A stretch of DNA of 64,000 nt from Grifola frondosa (lineage: Eukaryota; Basidiomycota; Agaricomycetes; Polyporales; Grifolaceae). Below, piece by piece: positions 12,344 to 22,471 of the stretch (its first letter is position 1; each line of letters starts with the position of its first letter). The notes under the pieces were generated by a model. That model searched no databases, was not told the DNA's origin, and worked only from the letters and a program-made list of their open reading frames with translations. The translations under genes were made by a program, and so were the position numbers. Where the stretch lies: assembly GCA_001683735.1 (NCBI GenBank), contig LUGG01000006.1, positions 496,001 to 560,000 on the forward strand, read 5' to 3'.

Positions 12344-13826
12344 CTATTGCGTGAAGTCAAGCCGACGCGCGATCGACCTGCTCGCTAAGTCTTCCGCAGA
12401 ATGTTTCCGCTTGAGCTTGTTGGGCGGGTTCGCCCTGACCGCGGGACCAGGGCCACTAAGATCAACGTTCCCGTCAACTTCTTCGAGGGAAGCCCGGAGT
12501 CTTTCTTGGCTGGCTTGGGTAGCTTCGAAGGGTGCGAGGGGTATGGCAGTGCGAAGAAATAGGGATGGCTGAGAGCCTGGGGAGGAGGAAAATCAACGGC
12601 CGAAGATTGACATGGGTGCATCGAACTCACATTTTTGGCAGTGATCCGCCGCCGAGGTTCATAGATGAGACATTTGCTGAGGAGATTGAGACAGTCGGCA
12701 CTTGCAGCTGTGAAGAGGTCGCGGAGTGGCGTTTTCTGGAACTGGCCTACCGGCACGTAGTCCGGCAATTTGGTATGCCCCTAGAGTATTCCATTCATGA
12801 ATTTAGCGAGACGAAGAAAGACGCGAGTGCTATTAGTGATATTACCGGCCAATCCTCCTCTGTAGGAGTACCCAGAGCACGGAATATGGTCTTCAGCTGA
12901 TCCATATCACTTTCTCCAGGAAGGTAAGGCGTGCGCAACATAAGTTCCGCAAATATGCACCCAACAGACCATATATCGACCGCCGTACTGTAATATCGGC
13001 AGCCAAACAGAAGTTCTGGTGGGCGATACCACCTGATTAGACATGTGAGTGCAAATTCCAAATTTTCAGGCGCTCGATGCACGCACCGAGTGATAACTTG
13101 ACATGTCATCTTGTATCCGGGATCAGCGAAATCTCGTGCAAGACCAAAATCAGCTAATTTTAGCTGTCCGTTCGCGGCAATAAGCAAGTTGTTAGGCTTC
13201 AGATCCTGTTTCGTAACACCTGAGCGTGAGGACGTAAGGTCCGCAATTAAAAGATACTCCACGAACCCTATGAAGGATAAAATTTCTGTGGCAGAACTCT
13301 AGACCGCGGAAAGTCATGGCCATCCAGCTTTTGATATCTGCGGGCAAGAAAACAAGCGACCTGTCTTTGATAACGAGCTCAAGGTCGGTATCAAGGAATT
13401 CGAGCACAAGATTCAGGTTTGTCTTAGAGGAGAAAACATCTAAAAGCTTCAAAAATAGGTCAGCCATCGTATTGAGAGGATAACCAGATGGTCTTACTTC
13501 AATGACATTCTGATGCTTTAGCTCGCGCAGATACTTGACTTCACGGATAGCAGACATGTCCAGACCGTCCTTGAATTGTCCGACCTTAATTTTCTTGATG
13601 GCAACCTTCCGCCCCGTAGCAATCTCTCGCCCTAGAGAATACATGTAAGGAGTATGTAAGACGCATATAACTAGGGACTTGCCTCGGTATACGACGGCAT
13701 AGGTACCTTCACCAATCTTCTGGTCCTTGGCCCTGTGAATATTCTGAGCATATATACGTACAGACTATATGGCCGTGCGTACCATTTTCTCTGTCGTTCG
13801 GCGTTGGCTCTCTCAACAGCATCCAT
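12344..13826 (-). CDS. KIN28: TFIIH cyclin-dependent kinase (CDK7/Kin28)
   Basis: CTD kinase of TFIIH and probable CDK-activating kinase. Exon 1 (13826-13783) starts [14 protein letters not shown]. Exon 2 (13732-13683) carries the glycine loop [12 protein letters not shown], then [20 protein letters not shown]. Later exons hold [23 protein letters not shown], the T-loop threonine in [12 protein letters not shown], and [20 protein letters not shown]7 features include the NGL-type C lobe and [12 protein letters not shown]. The intron 13682-13632 begins with GC (AG|GCAAGT). One base appears missing in the C run 12470-12472; restoring it gives a conserved tail ending [12 protein letters not shown] at 12344. 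A member of the essential transcription machinery with such a lesion suggests a sequence error, not a pseudogene. Confidence 0.92.
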
Positions 13827-14417
13827 GATTGCGGCTAAGGCTCCCGTGGAAGATTAACCACTTGGGAAGAGTTTGGATTCGGGAGTGAGGCCTCCAAAAG
13901 TGCCGGCGACAATATCCTAAAGACTAGATAAAAGTATATAGCTGATAATAAAAAGGAGGCTTCCGGTCGAGGGCGCTATGTTGCCACACACGCAAGTTTC
14001 AGACGAGACACTGGCACTCGTCACTCGACCTCGAGATTCAAGGACAAGATTGGACTGACAGGAAAGGAAACCGCACGTGATGAAGACGCGTTTGTGGCTT
14101 GGACTGAGACGACGGACGTGTCAATGTTGCTGAATATGTTTTATGTCCTTCTCTGCTTGGCATGTACAATTTCACCCATTGGCATTCACGAGACTCTGGT
14201 TACATTACAATCACAACCCCGTATAAAAATAAATAAACTATATACTATGTAATCGCGCTAAATCGCGAAGTATCTACGATACGACATGCAGCAGAGGATA
14301 TGTGTACGTGTGTGGTCATAACGAAAGCAAGATAGCACGTTTACAGCAAGGATATAACACGATGTACAGGAATAAACAACATCCGCAAATTTTAATTTTA
14401 CCAATTACCTCGTGTGA
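13827..14417. other. Intergenic region upstream of KIN28
   Basis: About 590 bases containing the KIN28 promoter and the 3' flank of the chromodomain gene. It is AT-rich around 14220-14400. No coding or RNA feature was recognised. Confidence 0.5.
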
Positions 14418-15855
14418 TCATCGATGGTTCTTCGGCCTCTGGTAGGTGTCACCCATCGCCAAGAATTTTTCCACCTTGGCTTGCAAGCTGACCCTCATAG
14501 ACTGCCAGTCGCGCAACACCTCCGCTGCGCCTTCCTGCAAATCGGCCTCGGACTGCCAAGTATCGTCGTCGGGGCCGTATCCGACCCAGCGCACAAGATA
14601 CCGCGACCGCCTGTTGTCCGCCTTCTGCGCGACGATATGCGAGACCTCGTAAACGCCGCCTTTGTCATCGGTCTCAAAGGGAGGAGGCCGGGTGAGCGCC
14701 CGCTGCCGCGGCGCGGTCTGGAGCCAGTGGGCAGGCAGCTCGGCGGTGAGCGGCGCGGTTTTCGCGACGAAGACAGGGCGCGACGCGTTCTTTCTCTTGC
14801 CCACGATGTCGGGGAACCGTGTGCGCGAGTACTTCTCGCACTCGCAGAGCGCGTGCTCGAGGTCGACCATCGAGACGCCGGGTCTTCGCGTGTCGCACAG
14901 CCTGGGGAGGCAGTCTGGCGCGATGCACAGACGGGAGAAATGGGTGTATTGAGTGGAATGGAGATACCGCAGCGCCTCGTCCTCGCATCCAATCACGCCG
15001 GGGCCGAATATTTTGCGGATGCATTGTATGGAGCCGGGACCCAGCGCGACCCATTCATCCTCAGAGTATTTAAAATGCGGTAGCATGTTCAGGTCTAGGA
15101 GCACCCTTTGCAAACCAGAATATACAAAGTTAGCACCGGTCGTCATGCATTCCGTCATTCACGTACTGCAATGCCGTAAAGTCGCCCATGCTCGGAAACA
15201 TACTGATAAGACCATGTGCATCCTTGAGGTGATGCAACTTCTTCAGCCGCCTCGGCAGGCCCTCCTCCATCATCATCTGGATGAGGCGGAGCTGGTTCGA
15301 CGCGCATGTCCGCGCGCCCAGCTTCGGCGAAGGGATGATGTAAACAGCTCCGTAGATCGCCGTCCTCTCCTGCTCCGCGAGGAGTACCTCCTCGTACGCG
15401 TCGATGTCGAAGCCTTGCCACGTAAGCGTGCCGAAGTGCGCCTCGAGCAGCTCCCACGTCTCGATGCGGTTGAACATGCGAAACAAGATCACGCGGAAGC
15501 ACGACTCCTCGAGCGCAGGGTCGCCCGCGCGCACGACGCGGCACAGGACGAACTGCGTGACGCGGTCGTACACGCGGAACACGTTCGTGAACGAGTGCGC
15601 CGCAAGGATGGGGTCGTTCGTCCACGGCGCGGGCTGCCCCGCCATACGCCGCGTGTGCATGAGGTGCCGCTCGCTCATAAACATGAAGAGCGCGTCAAGA
15701 ACTGGGGAGACAGGCAGGTTCCTGCCAGCGATCGTGACCGATTTCGGAGGCGGCTTCACTTTCACGCTGCGTATCAGCTGTCCAGAGTGCTTCAAAGAGT
15801 GTCTTGGCCTGGCTCTCTCTTGCATGGCTGAGCTGCATCGTTGGGTCCGCACCAT
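14418..15855 (-). CDS. 5-hmdU DNA kinase-type helical domain protein with C-terminal chromodomain
   Basis: Two exons (15855-15167, 15105-14418; 61-nt GT-AG intron) encode about 458 aa. Residues about 75-275 match, by eye, the helical domain first described in phage 5-hydroxymethyl-dU DNA kinases and in the alpha-glutamyl/putrescinyl-thymine pyrophosphorylase group: PWTNDPILAAHSFTNVFRVY, then FRMFNRIETWELLEAHFG, LRLIQMMMEEGLP, GDFTALQVLLDLNMLPHF and EDEWVALGPGS. No P-loop is present, so it is not itself a kinase of the phage type. Residues about 375-425 form a chromodomain (YEVSHIVAQ, YLVRWVGYGPDDDTWQ) with all three aromatic-cage positions filled. Inference: a chromatin-targeted protein that acts on or reads a modified base. 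Codon use is GC-rich and fits the host. Both exons are intact, unlike many neighbours. Confidence 0.75.
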
Positions 15856-17235
15856 GGTCCACTGTTATGTGTGGATGCGAGTGCCGCTTGCTGCTGTTGT
15901 TAAGACAGAGAAGACTCTGGTGGAAACAAAAGGCGGAGTTCGAGGCACCCACCCAGAGGTAAAGGACGATATAATGCGCGACGATAGAGGCAGCGCCGCA
16001 GCAGAGGGCAGCGAAAAATCTTCACGAAGGTCGTGTCGCACGTGAGAGCAATGCGACGTCGCGACCAACGAATAGCGAATCGCTAGCAATGGCAGCGCTC
16101 TCGCGTAAAATGCGGCGTGCATCGGACAGAGCCGTGGAGTTCGAATGGGGCTCAAATCTAGCCATTACGATAATGGCCTATCTGTAGAATATAAAATGGA
16201 GGATGATCATGGTTTCCGCGAAAACAACCAGAGAACATTACAACTGAAAGCCTCACCAAAGCCAGCAGACTGTACAGTTGCTCAACAACTCGAGAAAGGC
16301 CAGCTTAGCAAGCTGGTCTTTCTCGGGCTGTTCAGCCTACTGCCCAGCTGCCTCAGTACATACCAATATTAGATGGGGAGATGAGGGAAAGCTGGATATA
16401 TGATGTTGAGAATGGGGGTGAGTATAAAGCTTATGAGCTTGAGTTCAGTTCAAACTTAATGTGACTGCGACTGCGACTGCGATTGCGGCTGTGCTTAATT
16501 GCTTCTCGCGCAGCTGTGTCGGTGATTGCATCACTTCTTACAACATATTTTATTACAAGCTTCAAATCTTCTTATGCATAATTATGCAGTCCAAGCCTGC
16601 TCACTGGCAAGCCAGAAGACATACCATGCAGTTGACTGCATACATCAGACAAAGTTTATACTCTACAACAAGATTGTGCTGCGGGATGATCTGCATCGGC
16701 CTTACCCGTGCCATGCCTGACTGCAATGAAGGAGGAGCAAACTCCTTAGCCTAGCATGTTGGAGAGTGAAGAGAAACACTTACTGAGATGAAATCTTAGA
16801 GAATGCTGGTTGGGCTCAAAAGCAGTGGAATCGGAGAAAGAACATATCTATCTATGACTTTTAAGTGACAGAATAATGCAATGCGGAGCTCACAGATGGG
16901 TATCCAGAGAAAGAGCAGTGAGACTTGTAGGTGCTCACATTGCGCCGTGACTTCACAATTAATGAAATCCCATGTATTAACATAATTGGATGACTCAATT
17001 GAAGTCCGTGTGTATGCAGACGGGGTAATAAACATATGTATGTATATTTATATTGCAGAACAGCACGGGGAACCGGGTGGTCGAGTGGCGAGGGAGACGG
17101 AGGTGAGGTGCGTTTCGTTTCGGTTCATTTCGTAGTGATGCGGAGCGACGGTGGCAGAAGCAGGGGAGTTGACAGTCGTGAGGGGGAGGAGAGGGAGAGA
17201 GCACAAAGAAGTAGGTTAGGATGGCGAGGCGAGGT
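15856..17235. other. Intergenic region with no recognised gene
   Basis: About 1.4 kb. It contains the promoter side of the chromodomain gene, an imperfect long hairpin (16280-16336), a short GACTGC microsatellite (16461-16490) and, at its right end, the 3' flank of FIS1. No ORF here has a family resemblance. Confidence 0.5.
16280..16336. repeat. Imperfect 27-nt inverted repeat with 3-nt loop
   Basis: Arms 16280-16306 and 16310-16336 are reverse complements with four mismatches; the inner 16 bp (cgagaaaggccagctt) have one. The loop is agc. Such a structure could be a MITE remnant, a small-RNA precursor or a chance palindrome. Confidence 0.6.
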
Positions 17236-17993
17236 TTATTTGCGGGAGGCTCGCCGTATAAAGGATGCGACGAGCAGCGTGCCGACTGCTGCGACGCCGC
17301 CGGCGAGCGCCATACCGATATAACCGTCTGTGCATAAGCTGGGTATTGAGCGCGACAAAAGACGAGGAAGAAAAATAAAAGATTGCGAACCTCGTGTGAC
17401 GCGTTTGTCAATCAGGGTTGCGAGGCTTTGTGCTTGCATGTTTGTGGGCTCCTTCTCCATGAGCAGCGCTGTTTACACGTTAGATGCATAGAAGAAGTAA
17501 GAGTTCGGACAGAAGGTACGTGTAAGTGCAAATATGTTAGGAATGGAATTCCAAAGGTGACTGACTGTTAAATCTGCGTGCTTCCTCGTAGTTTCCCATC
17601 TTGTAATGGCCAAGGGCGAGATAGTAGAGGCATTCGCGGCGCCTTCCAGGTTCTGCACGATAGATATCTGTACTCATCGAAACCAAAATTTCCCCCAAAT
17701 CATCAGAGTGAGAAATCACAGCGAGTACGCTAGCTTCAAAGACAGACCTTGAAGGAGGCGTACACCCTCGACTTGGTGATCGTGTATGGGACTCTTCACG
17801 AGTCCCCACGCGTAATTAAACTTTGTCTGCACAGTGACATGCGATTGTGCAAGTTCCTTCTGGTATTGAAGGCGCAATACCTGGTAGAAGTGGTAAGAAG
17901 GCTGACACGGGCGGGATGGGGCGAACGTACCTCGAGCTCATCGTAAGAAAGAGATACCTCGGCATCTGCAGCGTAGGGTAGTTCTGTTGTCAT
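17236..17993 (-). CDS. FIS1: Mitochondrial fission protein Fis1
   Basis: Tail-anchored receptor of the mitochondrial and peroxisomal outer membrane for the dynamin-type fission machinery. The protein starts [20 protein letters not shown], has the TPR-like helices [57 protein letters not shown] and [20 protein letters not shown], then one TM helix ([18 protein letters not shown]) and the basic C-terminal tail RRASRK. Five exons are joined by introns of 50-75 nt. All parts are in frame, and length (about 153 aa) is normal. Its start lies 246 bp from the divergent COX23 start. Confidence 0.93.
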
Positions 17994-18239
17994 GACGGAT
18001 CACAAGAAGACTTTTGAACGGAGAAGTTCGAAGAGAGGGATGGCAGCGGAGGAGAAACGGCGAGGCAAGGAAGCGGAAGCAAGCTCATGCACTGCCGGCA
18101 TATATCTTCTGGTTAGGGTTAGCGCGATCTGATGCCGTCGCCGAATCCAGCTCCTCAAGAAGCGCTCGCCAGCTTCACCTGTGTTGACCGCACTTGCCTA
18201 GTTACTGCGCTTGCCACAGCAGCACTCGCTCCTGCTGCC

Positions 18240-18713
18240 ATGTCCACCTCAAGAACCACAGACGCAGGCCCCTCTGCAAACAGAGGCACAGAGCCTCTCC
18301 CTCACCCTCGCGCCAACGTCGAGCCTCAAAATTACCGCGACCAGTTCAGGGTACGTCTCCTGTGCTTTTCACTCGTATAACTTCTCACCTTGCGATCTAG
18401 GGAGACACGTCTCCTCCAAATTTATTGAGTGCGTTTTCATCTACTATTTCGGCTGCGGCACTTATACACGCCGACAGCCCCTGCGAGGACGCATCTAAGG
18501 CGTCTATGGACTGTCTCAACCGTAACGAGTACGACCGTGACAAGTGTCTTGACTTCTTCCAGGCATACCGTGACTGTAAGAAAACATGGGTAAGCAGCCA
18601 CCTTTCCTCCTGCATATCTCTTAACGCTTAACCCCGCGAAGATTGAACAGCGAAAGGCAGACCGCCGCGCGGGCCGCCCTCATCTTGATATATCACCCCC
18701 AAATGTATACTAG
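18240..18713 (+). CDS. COX23: Twin CX9C protein, Cox23-like
   Basis: Intermembrane-space protein of the Mia40 import route, needed for cytochrome c oxidase assembly. Exons: 18240-18350, 18401-18428, 18478-18589, 18642-18713. The twin CX9C motif is exact (C-EDASKASMD-C and C-LDFFQAYRD-C). The preceding SKFID and following KTWIEQRKADRRAGRP segments fit Cox23. With the 49-nt intron 18429-18477 removed, one G must be missing at the exon 1-2 boundary (GGG at 18349-18351 or the start of exon 2). Leaving that intron in restores the frame artificially but replaces the conserved SKFID by unrelated residues. An upstream in-frame ATG at 18132 would add 36 residues; I prefer 18240. Confidence 0.85.
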
Positions 18714-19760
18714 CCTGTCCAAATGTAATGTGTAAGATAGTTCCCCACTCATCTCTGCTCCCGTGTCACCGCCCCACTACATCTTAGATTCACCCAGAAC
18801 AGCCGGCCCGCACACCTCTCACGCCTTCCGCACTGTCGTGATCATTATGGATTGGGGATCTCTGACATTCTCTATCCACTTTCGAGGCGACCGTCTACCC
18901 GTACCTCCGCAGATAGCCAATGCTGGACCATTAATGTCTTTCTGACATGCATCCCCTTCCACGTTGACCAGACGATCAAGTCATCGGAGGGATCAAGGAT
19001 ATCCTTGGTTCTCCGCACATAGAAAGATTGATGAGCATCACGTTCCTTCGTGGAACAAAAATCTCCCCTCTGGTCCCTGCACCCGACATATCACACCATT
19101 CGACATGCTTCAGCCCTTGCGAGGGTCCCCACACGTGTCTCAACTTCGTCCAGGCGCACAAGGACCGCAAGAAAAGATCCCCACATTTCCCTTTAATTGC
19201 TCGCTCCTTCAACAATTGCGGCGCAAGCTGTCCCTCTTCCACTCTTCATCGCTGTATGGGTTTGCGCAAAATATGACGCGTAAGATGGGCTCCTCGTTTC
19301 CGTGTTATCACCGCTACCTGCTATCTGCGAGGCCCATCCCACGCTCCAGCCCACACCCCACTTTAGCACCATGGCACGAACTTGGCCTGGGTGCCAAGAT
19401 GTACGTTGACTGTGCCAGGGTCTTCTACCTCCGCAGGGTGCCAACGCCGGGCTTGTACAGCATGCGTTTCTCCGACTTCCTTCCGCCCATCCTGGCATAC
19501 ACAGCCTCTGCCCTTCTGCCCCTCCGACAGAACCGTATTCTTAGTTCTGCATGCGTAAAAAGGTCGAGCGCCGCGGCCTGCGGAGCATGTATAAACGTCT
19601 TCAGCGCCAGTGGCAACACTCAGCGTTCCTGTGAATTCAATCCAATACGCATACGCGGTCTCACGTTCTGCGTCCAATTCGTCTTCTTCTATCTATTACC
19701 CGGTCTTACTTATCTAACGTATACACTAATCGTCCATCCAAAAGTCCGCTGCCGCCCGCC
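18714..19760. other. Intergenic region with a possible COX23 exon relic
   Basis: About 1 kb between COX23 and the convergent amidase gene. A long open frame (18964-20031, plus strand) runs partly antisense to the amidase and has no family content. The part around 19080-19190 resembles the COX23 CHCH exon (see the pseudogene entry). Confidence 0.45.
19030..19190 (+). pseudogene. Possible degenerate copy of the COX23 CX9C exon
   Basis: The stretch reads CFSPCEGPHTCLNFVQAHKD in one frame. It resembles the COX23 exon, where SPCEDASKA is followed by KCLDFFQAYRDCKKTW. At DNA level, cccttgcgaggg and gtgtctcaacttcgtccagg line up with cccctgcgagga and gtgtcttgacttcttccagg. The part between the two CX9C halves is missing. 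The similarity is short and was judged by eye. Confidence 0.35.
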
Positions 19761-22471
19761 TCACACGCCCTGCGCACTCCACGACCCAGGCCCGAACCCG
19801 CGCTCGCCCAGCGCGCCATCCACGACGCGCATCATGCCCAGCACCTTCTCCTCCTCCCACCTCCGCCCCACCACCTGCACGCCCACCGGCAGCCCCGCCA
19901 TCGCCGCCGCGTCGTACCAGCCCTTCTTCGCCCCGCCGTCCCCGAACACGAGCCCTCCAGCATGGGCGACCCGTGCCCCGCACCCGCCGTCCACTCCGCG
20001 CCTACTACGTCCGACGGGGCGACGCGCGTGACGGGCACGACCCCTACGGGGCTGTCGACGATGTTGTACACGATCATCGCGCCCGCGAGCGGCGTGAGCT
20101 GCGTCACCGAGCTGGACGTGCGTGTGAGGAGATGTAGTGGGAGGAGGAGGAGCGTGTGCGTGCTTACCCGTGCGGGAGGCCGGGGATCGCGATCATGGGC
20201 GCGATGATCCCGTCCAGCTGGTGCTTCTCCCACACCTGGGTTCCCCGCGAGTCAGTGTGAGCGGAGCCGGCGGGCACGGAAGCGGCGCACCTCCTTATAG
20301 AAGAGCTTCTCATACTCGTCGCGCTGCGCGACGAGCTTGTGGTACTCCTGCACGTCCTTCTTGCGCGACGCGCGGATCGTCTGTGCGAACACGCTGTCGC
20401 CGAGAAATGTCTCGAGGCCCCATGCGACCAGTACGCGCAGCCAGCCTACACAGCGCGTGCATGAGCGAATGCAGAGACACAAATCAACCCAGACTAGGCG
20501 CACCAAAGAGCTTGGGCCCGAGCATCACGAGGAAGAGTCCGGGCTCCTGTGGGCGCGTCAGCGACGTCCGCCAAATACGGCACAGACTGGTACGCACCTG
20601 CGGGTCCGACCCGAGCTGCGACGTGAGCGTCTTGTACCCGTCCGCCGACGTCATCGCGATGAAGAGGTCCATCGCGCGGCCGCCTGGTCCCGCCGCTTAG
20701 CCACCTCTTGCACAAGAGATGCGTGCGTACATGCATGTATACATACCTTCGGGGACCTTGATTTCGACACACTCGTGGCCCACGCGCCGCAGCGCCTCAA
20801 CCGTCTCGCTCACCGCGCGCTGGTTCGCGGAGAAGCCTTCACGAAATCATCTGCGGCCAAGGTTGGGTAACATTCAGTGCATATCCCAGAGTCATCTCTG
20901 CGAGGCGACGATCGAGCGCGCGTGGATTCGCGTTGCGACTGGAATGAAGTGCGCTGAAATGAAATAGACTTCCCGACGCTCGAGAAGCACAGAAGACGGA
21001 AGCCAGCCGGGTTTCATATGAACGACACCCGCGGGAGCGAACAAATGAAGGACGGGTGCACGGACGGAACGCGAGAAGGGAAGCGGTGCGAAGAGAATGC
21101 GGGAACGCGGGAAGACGCGCGCGCTCGACAGGGGTGTGTGCATGCACTCACCAGAGAGGTAATACCCAAAGCGGAGCTTCTCCGGTAGGGCCGCGTCGCG
21201 GAAGGGCAGTGGCGCGACGCCGCTATCCGTGCCCTGCCCCAGGACGACGCGTGTGGCGAGCTCGAGGTCGTCCACGGAGCTGTGCGCGCATATATGCATA
21301 CGTGAGGCGGCAAAAATCAGCGAAGAGGCAAACGCACCGTCCCATTGGCCCCGTGACGGTGCGGACGCCCTCGAACCCGGGCGTGGTAGCTAAACGCAAC
21401 AGCCCAAAGTCAGTCATACGATCGCCACAGCCCCTCGGAGGAACGGCATGTACCCACTTTGCATCCCCTGGGTGCTGATACGCCCAGCCCCGGGCTTCAG
21501 GGAATATATGCCGCAGAAAGACGCGGGGATCCTGCCCGCGCACACGGGTTAGCCGCGCAGGAGCTGGCGAATACGGACGCACCTGAGCGAGCCGCCGATG
21601 TCGGTCCCCCAGCCGAGCGCGCTGCCGTCCATGGCGAGCAGCGCTGCCTCGCCGCCGGAGCTGCCGCCTGACGAGTGCGCGGCGCTGTGCGGGTTGAGCG
21701 TGCGCCCCCAGAGCGGGTTCACGCACTCGAAGAAGAAGAGCGTCTGTGGTACGTTCGTCTTCGCCAGCGGGATTCCGCCCGCCGCGCGAACGATGCGCAC
21801 GATCTGCGGGTGGACGCATGAGCGGTCATGATTGTAGGGTAGGGAGGCGGTTGCACTCACGTCTGCGTCCTCGGCGGCCGGATGATCTGCCCGGGAAGTA
21901 AATCCGAGTGTCGTATCGTGGCCCCTGATGTCATCTAGCGACAGAAAACGTGTATCAGAGATATAACGGGGTGCGTCCGCGGCGACCGGGCTCTGGGAAC
22001 GCCGCACGCACATTGGTCCTTGAAGCTGACTGGCACGCCATGGAGGGGGCCACGGAGTGTGTGTGTGGCTGCGAACTCACGGTCCAGTGAGTTGGCGTCC
22101 TCGCGGGCTTCTGCGAACAGAACTATGAGGGGCACGCGTGGTGAGTGTTTTTCCGGTCGTATTACAATTGGCACAGGCACTTACCCTCGGTCAGGCAATT
22201 TGTAGTGTCCTGTGCGAGGGTGGCACGGGTGATGTATGCCTCGAGGACGTCGGAAGCGGTCCAATCGCCCTTTGCGATACGCTGCACGATTTCGGAGGCT
22301 GGCGAGATAACTGTGGGTGTGACGTCCGCGATTATCGGTGTGGTGCTTACCAGTCGCGCGCAAGTAGGGTTCGTGCGCTTCTGGAGGAGCATGCGACTGG
22401 AGGGCAGCGTCCCGTTCGGCCTGCTTTTTTTGCACGATGTCGAGATAGGAGGAACAGGAGGGGAAGAGCAT
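19761..22471 (-). CDS. Amidase-signature hydrolase (acetamidase / fatty-acid amide hydrolase type)
   Basis: Amidase-signature serine hydrolase that cleaves amide bonds of small or acyl amides. About ten exons. The start is MLFPSCSSYLDIVQKKQAER at 22471, followed by IVQRIAKGDWTASDVLEAYI and RGPLHGVPVSFKDQYDIRG. The Ser-cisSer-Lys triad is visible: Lys in GGIPLAKTNVPQT, serine in HSSGGSSGGEAAL, nucleophile in WGTDIGGSLRIPA. Later exons hold PGFEGVRTVTGPMGRSVDDL, RAMDLFIAMTSADGYK and GLPVGVQVVGRRWEEEK. Two bases seem missing: near 20828 (DDFVKASP to NQRAVSETVEALRR) and in the C run 19953-19955 (HGSPMLEG to LVFGDGGAKKGWYD). Substrate cannot be told. No signal peptide is evident. Confidence 0.85.

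Noticed and set aside
14424..15831. Long plus-strand ORFs (219 and 292 residues)
   Set aside because: They are antisense to the chromodomain gene in GC-rich coding sequence. Their Arg/Ala-rich content is the usual shadow, and they have no domain.
18964..20031. 355-residue plus-strand ORF
   Set aside because: Its second half is antisense to the amidase C-terminal exon, and it lacks any recognisable family. Only the short CX9C-like patch inside it was kept, as a possible relic.
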